64,000 nucleotides of DNA. It comes from Phoma sp. XZ068 (Eukaryota > Ascomycota > Dothideomycetes > Pleosporales > Didymellaceae). Each line of letters starts with the position of its first letter. Positions within the stretch are counted from its first letter, which is position 1. The notes under the pieces are model-generated. The model did not search any database and was not told the origin of the DNA. It saw only the letters and a program-made list of their open reading frames with translations. Made by a program: the position numbers and the translations under genes. The stretch covers positions 868,001-932,000 of the forward strand of contig RBKR01000019.1 of the NCBI GenBank assembly GCA_004835665.1, given 5' to 3'. Shown here piece by piece: positions 1 to 10,095 of the stretch.

Positions 1-1051
1 GGGAATATATTCGGTTCCAATCTGGGTTGGTATCATCCGTTGGCAGAGTACGAGCTGTCAAAGAACTATAAGGGCAGGTTCGTTCAATCAACCAACATGA
101 GAGAGCATTCTCGAAGCTGTCGTGGTAAATTTTCAGTAAGCCCTCCCTTATGAACACGTTATTGGTTGTCGAGAAGAGGTCGTTGGCGAGCGGAGAGGAC
201 GGGTCAGGCAGAGGATTGTCCGAATCGGAGTTTGAAAACCTTTGGCGGCGGCGTCTTTTTCGACCAATACGTGTGAAAAGTACGTTTTTCTCGGCCAGTG
301 AACTGTTTACGTTCTCTCTGTCGTGACATGGTGCGTGAGATCCACTGGTTCTGAGCGCGTCAACGGTCCCTTCAATGGGTATCTCTAAAGGAAAACCTGT
401 GCTGGGGTCGCCGGTAATCGTAGTATCGTCTTCCTGGGTCAAGTCACCTAGTCCATCCCAGAGATCGCTTGATTGCCAAGAAATTTGGTCAAACGAGACG
501 CCAGCCTCATCCAGCGTACACACCGCTGATGGGTTTATACTGGAATCCGCCACCTCGAACCCAGAACCTTCAAAATCTGTACTCCCACTCAATACATTAT
601 AGGGAGAAGTAGTGTCTACTCCAGGAGTTGTATTCGATCGAGTGGTCCGCTCCGTTCTTGTCCACCGGACACCGTTACTTTCATCTTCCAGTGCGTCGAC
701 AGAGCTATCGAAATTTCGGTGACGTTTTGTGGGCTGCCCATTCCTTGAACCCAGGCTGCTTTTGTAAGGCATGCGATGCGACCGGAGCCAGTCGAATGTG
801 CAAGCCTTTTTCATCCTTTTACAATGCTCGCATGGAGACAATGGACCAAAGGCATCTATATGATTAGCGTGTGAATCGTAAGTGGACTTGTAAATACACT
901 CACCGCTATAATGGAACACAGTTAGACTGTCTCCAAGAGTATTATCTTCGAACAAGCCATCTTCTAATATCGCTGCGTTGCATGCTCTTTTTCCTTTCCG
1001 GCATTGATCGCAAGATCTCGTCTGTTTCCTACTCGTCTTACAAAGTTTCAT
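1..1051 (-). CDS. Zn2Cys6 transcription factor, C-terminus cut by window edge
   Basis: Predicted nuclear sequence-specific regulator. The minus strand opens at an ATG at 1051. A zinc cluster follows with cysteines at residues 14, 17, 24, 58, 61 and 68 (CDQC-x6-C, then CEHC-x6-C). A 48-nt intron (903-856, donor gtgagt, branch gctaat, acceptor tatag) splits the cluster. The frame then stays open to base 1, giving 334 visible codons, so the C-terminus lies outside the window. The 33-residue loop between the third and fourth cysteine is longer than the usual 5-16; I believe it marks a subfamily in which the cluster is followed by a TFxWLRS motif, as here. A basic patch (GRKRRRRQR) could be a nuclear signal. 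It neighbours a decayed hydrolase and a monooxygenase and could regulate them; that is inference. Targets are unknown. Confidence 0.88.
   Translation of the reverse strand, partial: MKLCKTSRKQTRSCDQCRKGKRACNAAILEDGLFEDNTLGDSLTVFHYSGECIYKSTYDSHANHIDAFGPLSPCEHCKRMKKACTFDWLRSHRMPYKSSLGSRNGQPTKRHRNFDSSVDALEDESNGVRWTRTERTTRSNTTPGVDTTSPYNVLSGSTDFEGSGFEVADSSINPSAVCTLDEAGVSFDQISWQSSDLWDGLGDLTQEDDTTITGDPSTGFPLEIPIEGTVDALRTSGSHAPCHDRENVNSSLAEKNVLFTRIGRKRRRRQRFSNSDSDNPLPDPSSPLANDLFSTTNNVFIREGLLKIYHDSFENALSCWLIERTCPYSSLTARTLPTDDTNPDWNRIYS
856..903 (-). other. Intron inside the zinc cluster of the Zn2Cys6 gene
   Basis: The donor is gtgagt, the branch site gctaat and the acceptor tatag. Removing these 48 nt joins the two cysteine halves in frame through a GAT codon. 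Confidence 0.85.
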
Positions 1052-1554
1052 GGGCGCCGATTTTACCAATGGGGGAGAAAAGTGAGCATAGTCGAGGAAT
1101 GATCCTCCGTAGACATTTGCGAAGCTCATGGCCGTGCTCAGTGTCAATGTTGAAGCTGGCCAAAGCCTTGTCATGAAGAGTTGGAAGATGCCCTCATCCC
1201 ACAGCCCTGGTCCATACCCCCGCTTCCGACAGCTCATAAATCCCCCATGTGGACCGGATATTGCGGGGTATTCGATTTCAGACCAAGAAAAAGCGGGGAT
1301 AGTCAAATATGAGACAAGATGATCGTCTGACAAGCTCTCGGGGCACAGGCATTCCGTGCAAATCCTGATCATGAGCAGTTTCCTTACTTTCACTATCACA
1401 TCCCCAATTTGTAATCTCCTTATGAGGGCGCTGCAGTTTAGCGAATAGATGTGGATGGCATGGTGCTATAGTGCCTTCTTGCTATTGATCTGTCCATGCA
1501 GCATGAAGTGCTTCCATCTGGTACACACATTAGGTTAAGAACTCGAATTGCCCT
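1052..1554. other. Spacer upstream of the Zn2Cys6 gene
   Basis: This stretch is the 5' flank of the regulator and the downstream end of the decayed hydrolase. I see no coding signal or repeat in it. Confidence 0.5.
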
Positions 1555-2711
1555 GAATGCTATTCCAAAGGGTCGAACAATTTCCTGCAATCGCACCTCG
1601 GCCAGCGATTGTTCAGGCCCGCTGACAACCCAGTGCTCTCAGGCTGCTCTAAGATCGACCCGTTGGACCGTTGTTCGATAAGGTTAATAATAAACCCCCA
1701 GTGGCGCATATCATTACCCTCAGCAGAATGGAATTTGAAGGAAGTGAGTTCGTGAGATCCGGCTTTACGGTAGGTCTCGACTTTCAAAATTATGAAACTG
1801 AAGGACCTGATTTTGTGAACATGATTCTGACAGTAGCCTTGTCAATAATCTTAGTACGAGTTGTACGCGACATTCCGCTGTTGAACAATGCTGCATTACT
1901 CTTTGTTTCTATGTCAGCTCTGTTGAGAAGCATATGCCCATACCCTAAAGGTCTTGCAAAGACACCCGCGGGGGCACTATTGAACAGGGTCTTGATTTCA
2001 GAAGCTCAAACTAGCAACGGTTTTCAAGAGCGCGATAGCCCTGTGCGGTAAACTATCTGGGCTCCTAAGGCTCATGTACAAAAACTTTGGCCCAAATGTC
2101 TGGCATGGAAACAAGGAATCTAATAAAAGTGTTAATATTTTCACGGAAGTAATCATTTACCGACTAGACAGGGGATATGTTGGACTGCAAGGTCCGTAAA
2201 GTTGATGCTTGCGCCATGTTGCCATCCTCCGCCAGGTTGAAGGTCAAATGCTACGTTACATCCCTTATGCCGCCACACCTGATGATTTTTCAACCCCTGA
2301 TTAGTCGTGTAAAGTTGCGGATTTCTTCATTAAAGGATGCACCACCCAAACCGACTACCTTCACATCAGCCAGGACGCTGATATACCATCCTACTGCAGG
2401 ACTGAAACATTTCCTGACGTCTGGGAGGAACTTGTGTGGTTAATGCCCTTCTTCTGTGCAATTTCCCTCGCTCAATGGATCACATGGAATGTACTACTTA
2501 TCAGCTTTGCGCATGATGCGTTTTATAAGATGTTAAGAATTATACGTTCAGAGCTGTCTTGCCTTTCTTTCCCAGCTCAGTACACGAATAGGTCCGCGCC
2601 ATCTTTGACCACACTGGCAAGACTCATCCCGGGTATTTCGGATACATGGCTGGCGCATGCTTCGTCGATGGCCCGTTGAAGCCGCTTGATCGTTTCCGTG
2701 GACAAGGACAT
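1555..2711 (-). pseudogene. Decayed beta-lactamase-family hydrolase (esterase/transpeptidase type)
   Basis: Relic of a serine beta-lactamase-like protein of the fungal EstB/transpeptidase type. From an ATG at 2711 the minus strand reads MSLSTETIKRLQRAIDEACA and reaches IPGMSLASVVKDGADLF, the usual N-terminal segment of the family, then hits a stop at 2577-2579. Beyond it, recognisable pieces continue in shifting frames: NASCAKLI (position of the SxxK motif region), GGGWQHGASINF near 2220, a long block near 1970-1790 (AALFNSGMSRTTRTKIID, then MFTKSGP) and GFIINLIEQ near 1690. At least four in-frame stops and several frameshifts separate the pieces, so no intact product is possible. Assignment rests on remembered family patterns; a translated search would settle it. 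Confidence 0.7.
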
Positions 2712-3439
2712 TGCTGGGCGGCATAGCGTAAAACATTGTGGAAAGTTGTGGAAACTCAAAACTGGTAATTATCGAGTACTGTGACAACTATATATTGCCA
2801 ATCAACAAAGGTCGGAGTTCGATCTGACTTGGGTTCTGAAGATCCACATGCTGAGCAACATGGGTTGTACCCCCGCAGACGTACCCCGCTGGCCGAGCAC
2901 TCCGCACTAGTAGATTTCAGTACAGTTCTACCTCGAAAACGCAGTCGAGGACGAGAGGTGCCGCAGCGGTTCCGCACGGAACCGCATCAAGCGGAGGTAG
3001 TGAGGGTGGGTTTTTGGGCATGGTCCCGATTGCACGCAACGCCAAACCATCTTATTGGGGCTTTCGAACAACTTCCCAGCCAGTCTCACCCTTTACCCGG
3101 GCAAAAGGAGGGGGGTTGAACACCAATGTGCTGGCCTCTCAGCAACACTGGATGGATGCAAGTTGAGCTCCGCATAACAGATGTCGTACCAATGTGCGGT
3201 ACATCGTATCCGAGGAGTCTAGTCTCAGGCTCCGTACTTCAACCACCGGGTCCGGTTTAAACGTGCATTGGATGATCCAAACATACAGGAGTATTGGAGA
3301 TGCGTAGAGTTCGAGTTGACAAGTAGAGAGTACTTAAGCAGGGTAGGATTTGCATGATACATAATGTCTATCTCATCAACCTTCGATGCAGAGGATTGTT
3401 CGATTTGTTCTCAATAACAGCAGTTCTACTACAACCAAC
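2712..3439. other. Promoter region of the Baeyer-Villiger monooxygenase
   Basis: This spacer holds the shared 5' flank of the decayed hydrolase and the monooxygenase, which diverge from it. It contains a GC-rich perfect inverted repeat at 2966-2985. I see no gene in it; the open frames here lack coding character. Confidence 0.55.
2966..2985. promoter_or_regulatory. Perfect inverted repeat with CGG/CCG triplets
   Basis: Arms GCGGTTCCG and CGGAACCGC are separated by CA. Each arm contains CGG and CCG half sites of the kind bound by Zn2Cys6 dimers. It lies about 455 bp upstream of the monooxygenase start, so it is a candidate operator; no binding evidence is available. Confidence 0.4.
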
Positions 3440-5444
3440 ATGGGTGACTCTCAGGCTCTGCCGCCCGGCATGCGCACAGAACTGAAAGAATACTCAAATC
3501 GGCGTGGAAAGGAGTATCCGTACAATGATGACCTGGAGGTTGATGTCCTGATTGTGGGCGCTGGATTTGGTACACATTACTATCCATTGCTAACTATTCA
3601 GCTTTATCTGACTTTTCCTAGGCGGCGTCTTCTGTCTTAAAACGCTCCGCGAGCAGGGTTTAAAAGCAACCATCTTCGAAGCTGGTACATCTTTTGGTGG
3701 CACTTGGAGGTGGAATCGCTATCCTGGAGTAAGTAACGGGCTTTAGCGTCTTTCATGAAGCACGTTTGCTGATTTCCAAAGGCTGCCGTCGACTCAGAGG
3801 TACCTGAGTACCAGTTCTCCTGGCCGGAGACATACAAAGATTGGAATTGGACGACCAACTACCCCAACTTCAAAGAACTCCGTGCCTATTTCGATCATGT
3901 AGATAAGGTTCTGAACTTGAGTAAGGACTGTTCATTCGAAACAGTTGTGACTGGCGCCCAGTTCAACACTAGCGAGGGCAAATGGCATGTCAAAACTGAG
4001 GATGGGAGGTTGGCCAAGAGCAAGTACCTCATTGTGGCTGCGGGATTTGCTTCCAAGAGATACATCCCGGACTTCAAGAATTTGGATAAGTTCAAGGGTG
4101 TTATCCATCACTCCAGTTTCTGGCCCGAAGAAGGTTTGCATACTCCTAAACTTTGGTATGCAAGAATGCTGATCACGTCCGTAGGTGTCGATGTGAAAAA
4201 CAAGCGCATGGCCGTCATTGGCACTGGTGCTTCCGGTGTGCAGATCGTTCAAGAAGTTGGCCCCGTGGTCAGTGAGCTGAAGGTCTTCCAGCGCACCCCC
4301 AACCTCGCTATACCCATTGGTAAACGCAAACTTACGCCTGAAGAGCAAGAAAAAGGCAAGGAGTGGTACTTCCGCCTGCATGAGTACCGAGAGAAGTGCT
4401 TCGGTGGCTTCTTCTATGGTATGAAAGAGAAAAATACCTTTGATGATTCGCCTGAAGAGCGTGAGGCTTTCTACCAGCAACTTTGGGACCATGGCGGCTT
4501 CAGGTTCTGGCTGGGCAACTACAAAGACGTAAGCATCGTTACGATACTTTTTCGATCATCATTCACGCCTACTAACCGAATCAGCTGCTCATAAATGCCA
4601 AAGCGAACCATGAGGCATACAACTTCTGGGCTCGTAATGTCCGCAACCGTATCGGCGATGCCCGCAAACGCGACATCCTTGCTCCGCTCAAAATGCCACA
4701 TTATTTTGGCATCAAGCGTCCATGTCTTGAGTTAGACTATTATGAGCAGTTCAATCGCCCGAATGTGGACGTCATTGACATTAAAGATAACCCAATCGCC
4801 GAGTTTACCGAGACCGGTATCATGTTGAAGGATGGACAGCATTACGAATTCGATGTCATCGCTGTCGCAACTGGTTTCGACATCACGACCGGAGGTATGA
4901 CAAATATGGGGCTGGTGTCGGTCAACAATATGTCTCTCAAAGACGAATGGGAAAAGGCTGCCTATACCTATCTGGGCACTACCATCTCCGGTATGTAGAA
5001 CTCCAAACGCAGTTTCTGTGTATATTAACATTCTACAGGATATCCAAATATGTTCCATCTCTACGGTCCACATGGTCCTACGCTTCTATCCAATGGTCCT
5101 ACCAGTGTCGAAGTTCAGGGCCGCTGGATTTGCGATACAATTAAGAAGGCCAACAAGCAAGGTCTCAAGTATATCAACCCAACCGCAGAAGCATCTCGGG
5201 AGTGGAAGAAACACATCAACGAGCTCAGTAACGCGACACTTTTCCCAACCACGAAGAGCACATATATGGGTGGAAGCATGCCGGGTAAGGCATTTGAGCA
5301 GGTGAATTACGCGGGGGGCATTCCAGCGTATGCCATTGAGGTATTTCACACACCAGTATAAGCTTGAAGAATTCATTGCTAATCATTGTTCAGATTCGCG
5401 ACGCACTCGATGAGTGGAAGGGCTTCGAGTTGGTGCGAGCCTAG
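3440..5444 (+). CDS. Flavin monooxygenase of the Baeyer-Villiger type
   Basis: Predicted FAD- and NADPH-dependent enzyme inserting oxygen next to a ketone to form an ester or lactone. Seven exons encode 563 residues; introns are 3570-3621, 3729-3781, 4134-4184, 4529-4584, 4991-5038 and 5341-5393, all 48-56 nt. The FAD fold GAGFGG is at residues 40-45, the type I fingerprint FKGVIHHSSFWP at 183-194 (consensus FxGxxxHxxxWP) and the NADPH fold GTGASG at 209-214. Start 3440 is chosen over the in-frame ATG at 3386 because it sits in a better context (caacATGG). Poly(A) signal AATAAA is at 5522-5527. Substrate cannot be read from sequence. The neighbouring decayed esterase-like gene and the Zn2Cys6 gene suggest a former ketone-catabolic or secondary-metabolic group. 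Confidence 0.92.
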
Positions 5445-6564
5445 ATATCAGATCCAAAGGAGGCCAGGGGAAATGTTATACACACGAGCGTTCGATGCGG
5501 GTTGGATGAAGTATGCAATCAAATAAAAAGTCTCGTTCATTGCTTGTGGTCTTGATGAGCCATCTTGTATGCTGTCCTGCCAACAAGCCTGCCTCAAAGC
5601 GTTGGCCACGGTATATTACATGTTGCAATGTCTTCTAAGCCCTGTCACAACGACCACTTTTTTCAAAGCAGCGTATTGTCCAGGTTGTCCTGTTTAAAAC
5701 CCTCACCCCTGGTTCCATTGCCACCACCGCCAACACACGCCCCTTGCACCATCCTCCCCACCTCGCGCGCCTCGCATACGCACCTGTGGCACCCTGTTCC
5801 TCATGCTCCGTCACCAATCGGATTGCTCGGCCTGCGGGGTGTAATATTGTGGCTTACAAGAACAACATGACACAACGTATCTCTTGTGCAGCCAGGCAGC
5901 ACGGTCGGTGGAACCGAACACTGAATGTGGTGGCATGTACATATACTGAGGGAATGTAGTGCAATAGATAGCCCTTAGCGAAGGCGCCGCGAGTGTGATG
6001 GTGCTCGAAAGATCAAGCATGCAAGGCGGAATAGGTTGGTCCACGATTCTGGAGTGAACTGTGCAGGTCGCGATTGGATATGCAGCAGATAAGAGATCTG
6101 TATCTGGGCGCGCTAGAGGTGTGAAGTGAATCAGGGGCGACCTTTTTAATAAGATAGATCTGGATGACGGCAGTGCTGTACGATGACCCTTTACCGTTGT
6201 GTCGGATTTCCCAGGTCGTAGCTAAAGTGCAACAAGATCAGCATTTACATCCTCACGTGCTGATAGCGCGAAGAGTTGAACTTCTAGCGACAGCGTGATT
6301 CGACATGTACTTTTCAGCGTTGTATTCGGACATTTAGTACTTAGTACCTGTGCTGTCGCGGAGACATATTCTATGTTTCCGACCACCCGGGACGTCGGAT
6401 CCGATCACTTCTCGTAAGAACCCAACTTTGTGTTCTGAGCTACGTCGACATCTCCGTGCACACTTGTTCTTATAAAGGCCGTTGACCTGGACTGCGCACA
6501 ACACAACATTCGATGTTGTACTGACAAGCACCTACCCCACCTTTCACCTCCAACACGTAACATT
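5445..6564. other. Spacer after the monooxygenase
   Basis: It holds an AATAAA at 5522-5527 serving the monooxygenase transcript and a pyrimidine-rich stretch around 5680-5815. No gene was recognised. Confidence 0.5.
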
Positions 6565-7090
6565 ATGAGTGTAAACAACGATGGTAAGACCACAGGGCCG
6601 CCACCATTGCCTACCTTCGATCCCACGAACGTTCAGACCTACTCGGCTAGCTGCCACTGCGGCACTGTGGCCTATACCGTGGACCTTTCGCCCCCTCTCC
6701 CAGATTGGAAAGTCGTCTCGTGTAATTGTTCCATCTGCCAGCGCAACGGGTACTACCTTGTGTATCCATCCCGCGAGCAGCTGCAAGTAGGCAACGGTGA
6801 AGAAGAACTTAAGAGCTATTCATTTGGACCGAAGAGAAACTTGCATAAGTTTTGTGGGAGGTGTGGGAGTAGTGTGTTCTTTGATCCAAGGATGAAAGAG
6901 CGTGGAGAAGGAGGAGGGTTGGATTTGTTGGGCGTCAATGTGAGCATTCTTCGTGCTCATAATTGCATGGTCGTGCCTGAACTCGACAGCTGACAATGCA
7001 AAGGTCCGCATGTTCCATGGCGTGAGTCTGGAGAAGCTAAACGTTGTTCATGTTAACAATCGTTCGAAAGACAATGAAAGGGTGACTTGA
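6565..7090 (+). CDS. GFA/CENP-V domain zinc protein
   Basis: Small protein of the glutathione-dependent formaldehyde-activating (GFA) fold, 153 residues. The zinc ligands typical of the fold are visible: C30 and C32 (SCHCG), C53, C55 and C58 (SCNCSIC), and C97 and C100 (CGRCGS). One intron at 6940-7003 (donor gtgagc, acceptor aaag) joins LLGVN to VRMFHGVSLEKL, restoring the usual C-terminal strand. The fungal members are mostly of unknown substrate; despite the family name most probably do not act on formaldehyde. Start at 6565 is the first ATG of the frame. It lies in the same direction as the thioesterase downstream, about 200 bp away. Confidence 0.88.
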
Positions 7091-7294
7091 TCCCATAGCT
7101 GCCGAGCGGAAGGTAGATCTGTTACCCACGGAGAATCTTTGTTCATAGTTCAGTAAGAGGATGGATAATTGGGAACCAACATATGGGTGTCGAATGCCGC
7201 CAAGCCACTAGCGTTGTGCCTCGGTGAGCTTCGAAGCTCCAAGCTAGACATGGTCATCACCACATCTTTAATTGATGCAGTGCATCTGTACATA

Positions 7295-8248
7295 ATGTCT
7301 CGCGCGCGCCACCTTCTCCATCGCACACCATTCAACTTAGCGACGCACTCCTGTCGACGTTCTCGCGCCCCTCTGGCACCCCTTGAACTCCCGCTCCAAT
7401 CGAAATTCCGGTGGTCCTACCTCTGGTATGGCACGATTCTTACTCTGGGGATAGCTACAGGTCTCGGCGCCCGACACTTTGCAGCACCGCTGGGTCTACC
7501 TGAACCTGGGTCGCGCGACGATGCGGTGATACTACATTCGCTGGACGCGGATATTGATAAATTGGACATTGTGAAGGACTTTAGGAAACAGAGCTACAGC
7601 GTACATTCGGATGTGCCGTTGTCAAGTGCGGCAGGCGTGGAAGCACCGAAGGCCTGGCTGGAGTTAGATCTAGGCAAGAGTGAGGTGGAGAAGGGCGGAC
7701 TGCTGGATACCATGAAAGGAACAAGAGGACTGGGAGTACAAAGAGCATTTTGGAATGCTGAGACAAGAGAAATGGTCGCTGTTGTATGGCTAGGTGGAGG
7801 GCTTTCGGGGTGGCCTGGTGTTGCACATGGAGGCGCGATTGCGACAGTCTTTGAGGAAGCCATGGCGAGGATGGTTAGAGGGCCTAATGGCGACATTGGT
7901 AGGTGGACAGAATGTAAAGACCTTAGCGCAGTGCTGATTCGAGTGACAGAGCAAGTTCACCGCCCGACCTCCATAAAAGTAACATACGCAAAACCCACGT
8001 ACAGCCTCGACTTCTACATCCTGCGCGCCTCGTTCGCAAAACCGAACCTACCCCAAACCGAGCCTGTACCAGTGCCTGAGGCTGAACCTACGAAGTCATG
8101 GCTGTCTTGGTTGTCGCCGCAAAAAGACATGACAAAGAAGTCGGAACCTGGACAATTGATTGAGATCATCGGGACGCTGGAGAGCGTCAAAGGCGACCTG
8201 TGCGTTAGGGCCAAGGGCACATTTGCTGCTCCTGCGCTTACGGGTTGA
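7295..8248 (+). CDS. Hotdog-fold thioesterase, probably mitochondrial
   Basis: Predicted acyl-CoA thioesterase of the PaaI-like hotdog superfamily, 317 residues, single exon. The signature GVAHGGAIATVFEE includes H178 in the HGG motif. The N-terminus (MSRARHLLHRTPF, arginine-rich and without acids) looks like a mitochondrial targeting sequence and is followed near residues 44-60 by a hydrophobic segment (WYGTILTLGIATGLGA), suggesting anchoring to the inner membrane. The frame is open upstream to 7169, but ATG 7295 has A at -3 and starts the targeting peptide. A proline-rich insert (PVPVPEAEPTKSW) interrupts the C-terminal part. Acyl-chain preference is unknown. Confidence 0.85.
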   Translation: MSRARHLLHRTPFNLATHSCRRSRAPLAPLELPLQSKFRWSYLWYGTILTLGIATGLGARHFAAPLGLPEPGSRDDAVILHSLDADIDKLDIVKDFRKQSYSVHSDVPLSSAAGVEAPKAWLELDLGKSEVEKGGLLDTMKGTRGLGVQRAFWNAETREMVAVVWLGGGLSGWPGVAHGGAIATVFEEAMARMVRGPNGDIGRWTECKDLSAVLIRVTEQVHRPTSIKVTYAKPTYSLDFYILRASFAKPNLPQTEPVPVPEAEPTKSWLSWLSPQKDMTKKSEPGQLIEIIGTLESVKGDLCVRAKGTFAAPALTG

Positions 8249-9829
8249 GAGACGAAGTGTCGGGCGCAATACGTCACAGAACGGCTGAAAAATTATGGAC
8301 CAAATTTGGTACCCATGTTACAGTTGCAGTACATCAACCTTGCAGACATGGGTGTAACCCAAACGCATTCCCATATGGCTTTCACTGTCGGCCTGGCGTA
8401 CGAAAACTGTTGTTGAGCCGAGTAGTATCGTCACCATTCACGACTGGCCCCCACAGCCCACATGCGCGAGGTCTCCATAACCATTCTATTCTCGATATCG
8501 TCACTGGACGAACGCTCATTCGCACTCAACAGAATCAATGTAGCTTGAAATACCTTCTCTAGTAGGCAAGGATTGTGATTCTTCGTCTAGGTAGCTGACT
8601 TTGTAAATTTGCGTCATCGCTCAGCACCGCACATCAACGGTCCATGTTGTGTACGGCCTGGTGCATCTTGTGTTGAAGTTATGCTTGTGCATGAGCTAAT
8701 TAGGCGTTTGCAGGTGTAGCCGGCGTCGGCAACCGTTCCTCCAAGCCACTCTCGTTCATAACGGCGCGCCGCAAGCTCCCACGGCAACCATAACAAGCCT
8801 GCAGGAGCCACACAAAGGCCTGGACTAATAACAGCACTAGACCCTGAAACGTTCATCACAAGAAAATCAGCACCAGGATGGCATTTCCATCAATCACCCA
8901 TCAGACAATGAGGAATTTCCGGCAGATTCTGCATCATGATGAGATTACACAAGAATGCTGCCCTGTTTTTCGCGCCAACCCTGTTTTTGCACCCATGTCT
9001 GGTGGCGTCACCCAATCGGCTGAACAGAGTTCTCGATCGAACACGATCTTTTACTGAAGCCATAGCTACGTCAGTGAGGATATCCGCTTTGGGACATGCG
9101 TGATGCAGCGTGCCAGATACGACACAGAGTCTGCTTCGTGCGGGTCAGCAAAAGCACGATTGCGGAGCTCATCCTGTGCACTACACAGTACAGGTGGTGC
9201 GGCTACACCGTTGGTTGGTAGGATACTGTTCGAGACGCGCAACGGCTGGCTATCATTACATCCTTTGTCAATCTCGGAAGATGATCTCTTCGGAACACTT
9301 TCCAAGAGGCTGGTGGTGCTACGATAAAAGACTGTGCTTGAGGCGTTCAAGCCACATCTAACGCAGATCGATGCTGCATTGGGCGACCACACGTTGCTTA
9401 TGACGGCATAACAGGAAGAAAGCATGTGGCGTATGACTCTCCAAACGCGGGAGAAACAAGGCCCAACCCTGCTTCCTGTACTGTAAAGAGATATGCTTCG
9501 CCCATCGCTGCCGTTTAGGGAGTGCTAGTAACGTCAGTAGGAGCAGGTTTCTTCGGCAAGCATGGACGTGGGCTGTTTGCGGTCACGCTGTAGGCTCGAG
9601 ATTGTGGGAGATGGGCATGCACGGCGCGTGCGGTGAGGTGAGGTGAGCAAGGGCGTGTGACGTCAATATGAAAATGGAAGGTTGGACCTCTTATAAGTGA
9701 GGGAGCCGCGTTTGTTTTTGATTCCATTCCATAGCAAAACCCAAACCACTACTACTCTCCCATCATCTCCGAAGTCAAAGACAACATCAACAACCACACT
9801 TATAAAACAAACACCACACAACCGCAAAC
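8249..9829. other. Gene-poor spacer
   Basis: No conserved coding segment was recognised in 1.6 kb. A TATAAG at 9692-9697 about 135 bp before the next start, followed by a CA-rich, G-poor leader, looks like the promoter and 5' UTR of the small lipid-anchored protein. Confidence 0.5.
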
Positions 9830-10095
9830 ATGGGCGCCGTAGTCTCTTGCGTATGTTCACACCAGCCACCTTGTTACCACGTGCATCTTCTAACAGCCTC
9901 CAGATTAAGTCTGTCTTCCGCACAATCGGCAACTGCATCATGGCCATTGTCAACGCCATCGCCGCTGGACTGAAGGCCATCATTAACGCCATCGTCTCGC
10001 TGTTCGGCATCATCATCTCCTGCCTGACTTGCGGACGTGGCGGCGGTCGCCGACGCGGCATGAAGACTCGTACCACCCACACGAGTAGAGTCTAA
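9830..10095 (+). CDS. 70-residue small membrane-associated protein, N-myristoylation motif
   Basis: Two exons with an intron at 9851-9903 encode 70 residues starting MGAVVSC and continuing IKSVFRTIGNCIMAIVNAI. The start fits an N-myristoylation signal (MGxxxS), and C7 next to it is a likely palmitoylation site. A hydrophobic or amphipathic stretch follows (IVNAIAAGLKAIINAIVSLF then GIIISCLTCG), and the tail is arginine-rich (GRGGGRRRG). I recall similar small proteins across Pezizomycotina, but no function. A single-ORF reading from 9697 would give a 132-residue product with an implausible basic leader; splicing after TGC gives the coherent short form. The predicted location is the cytosolic face of a membrane. 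Confidence 0.8.
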
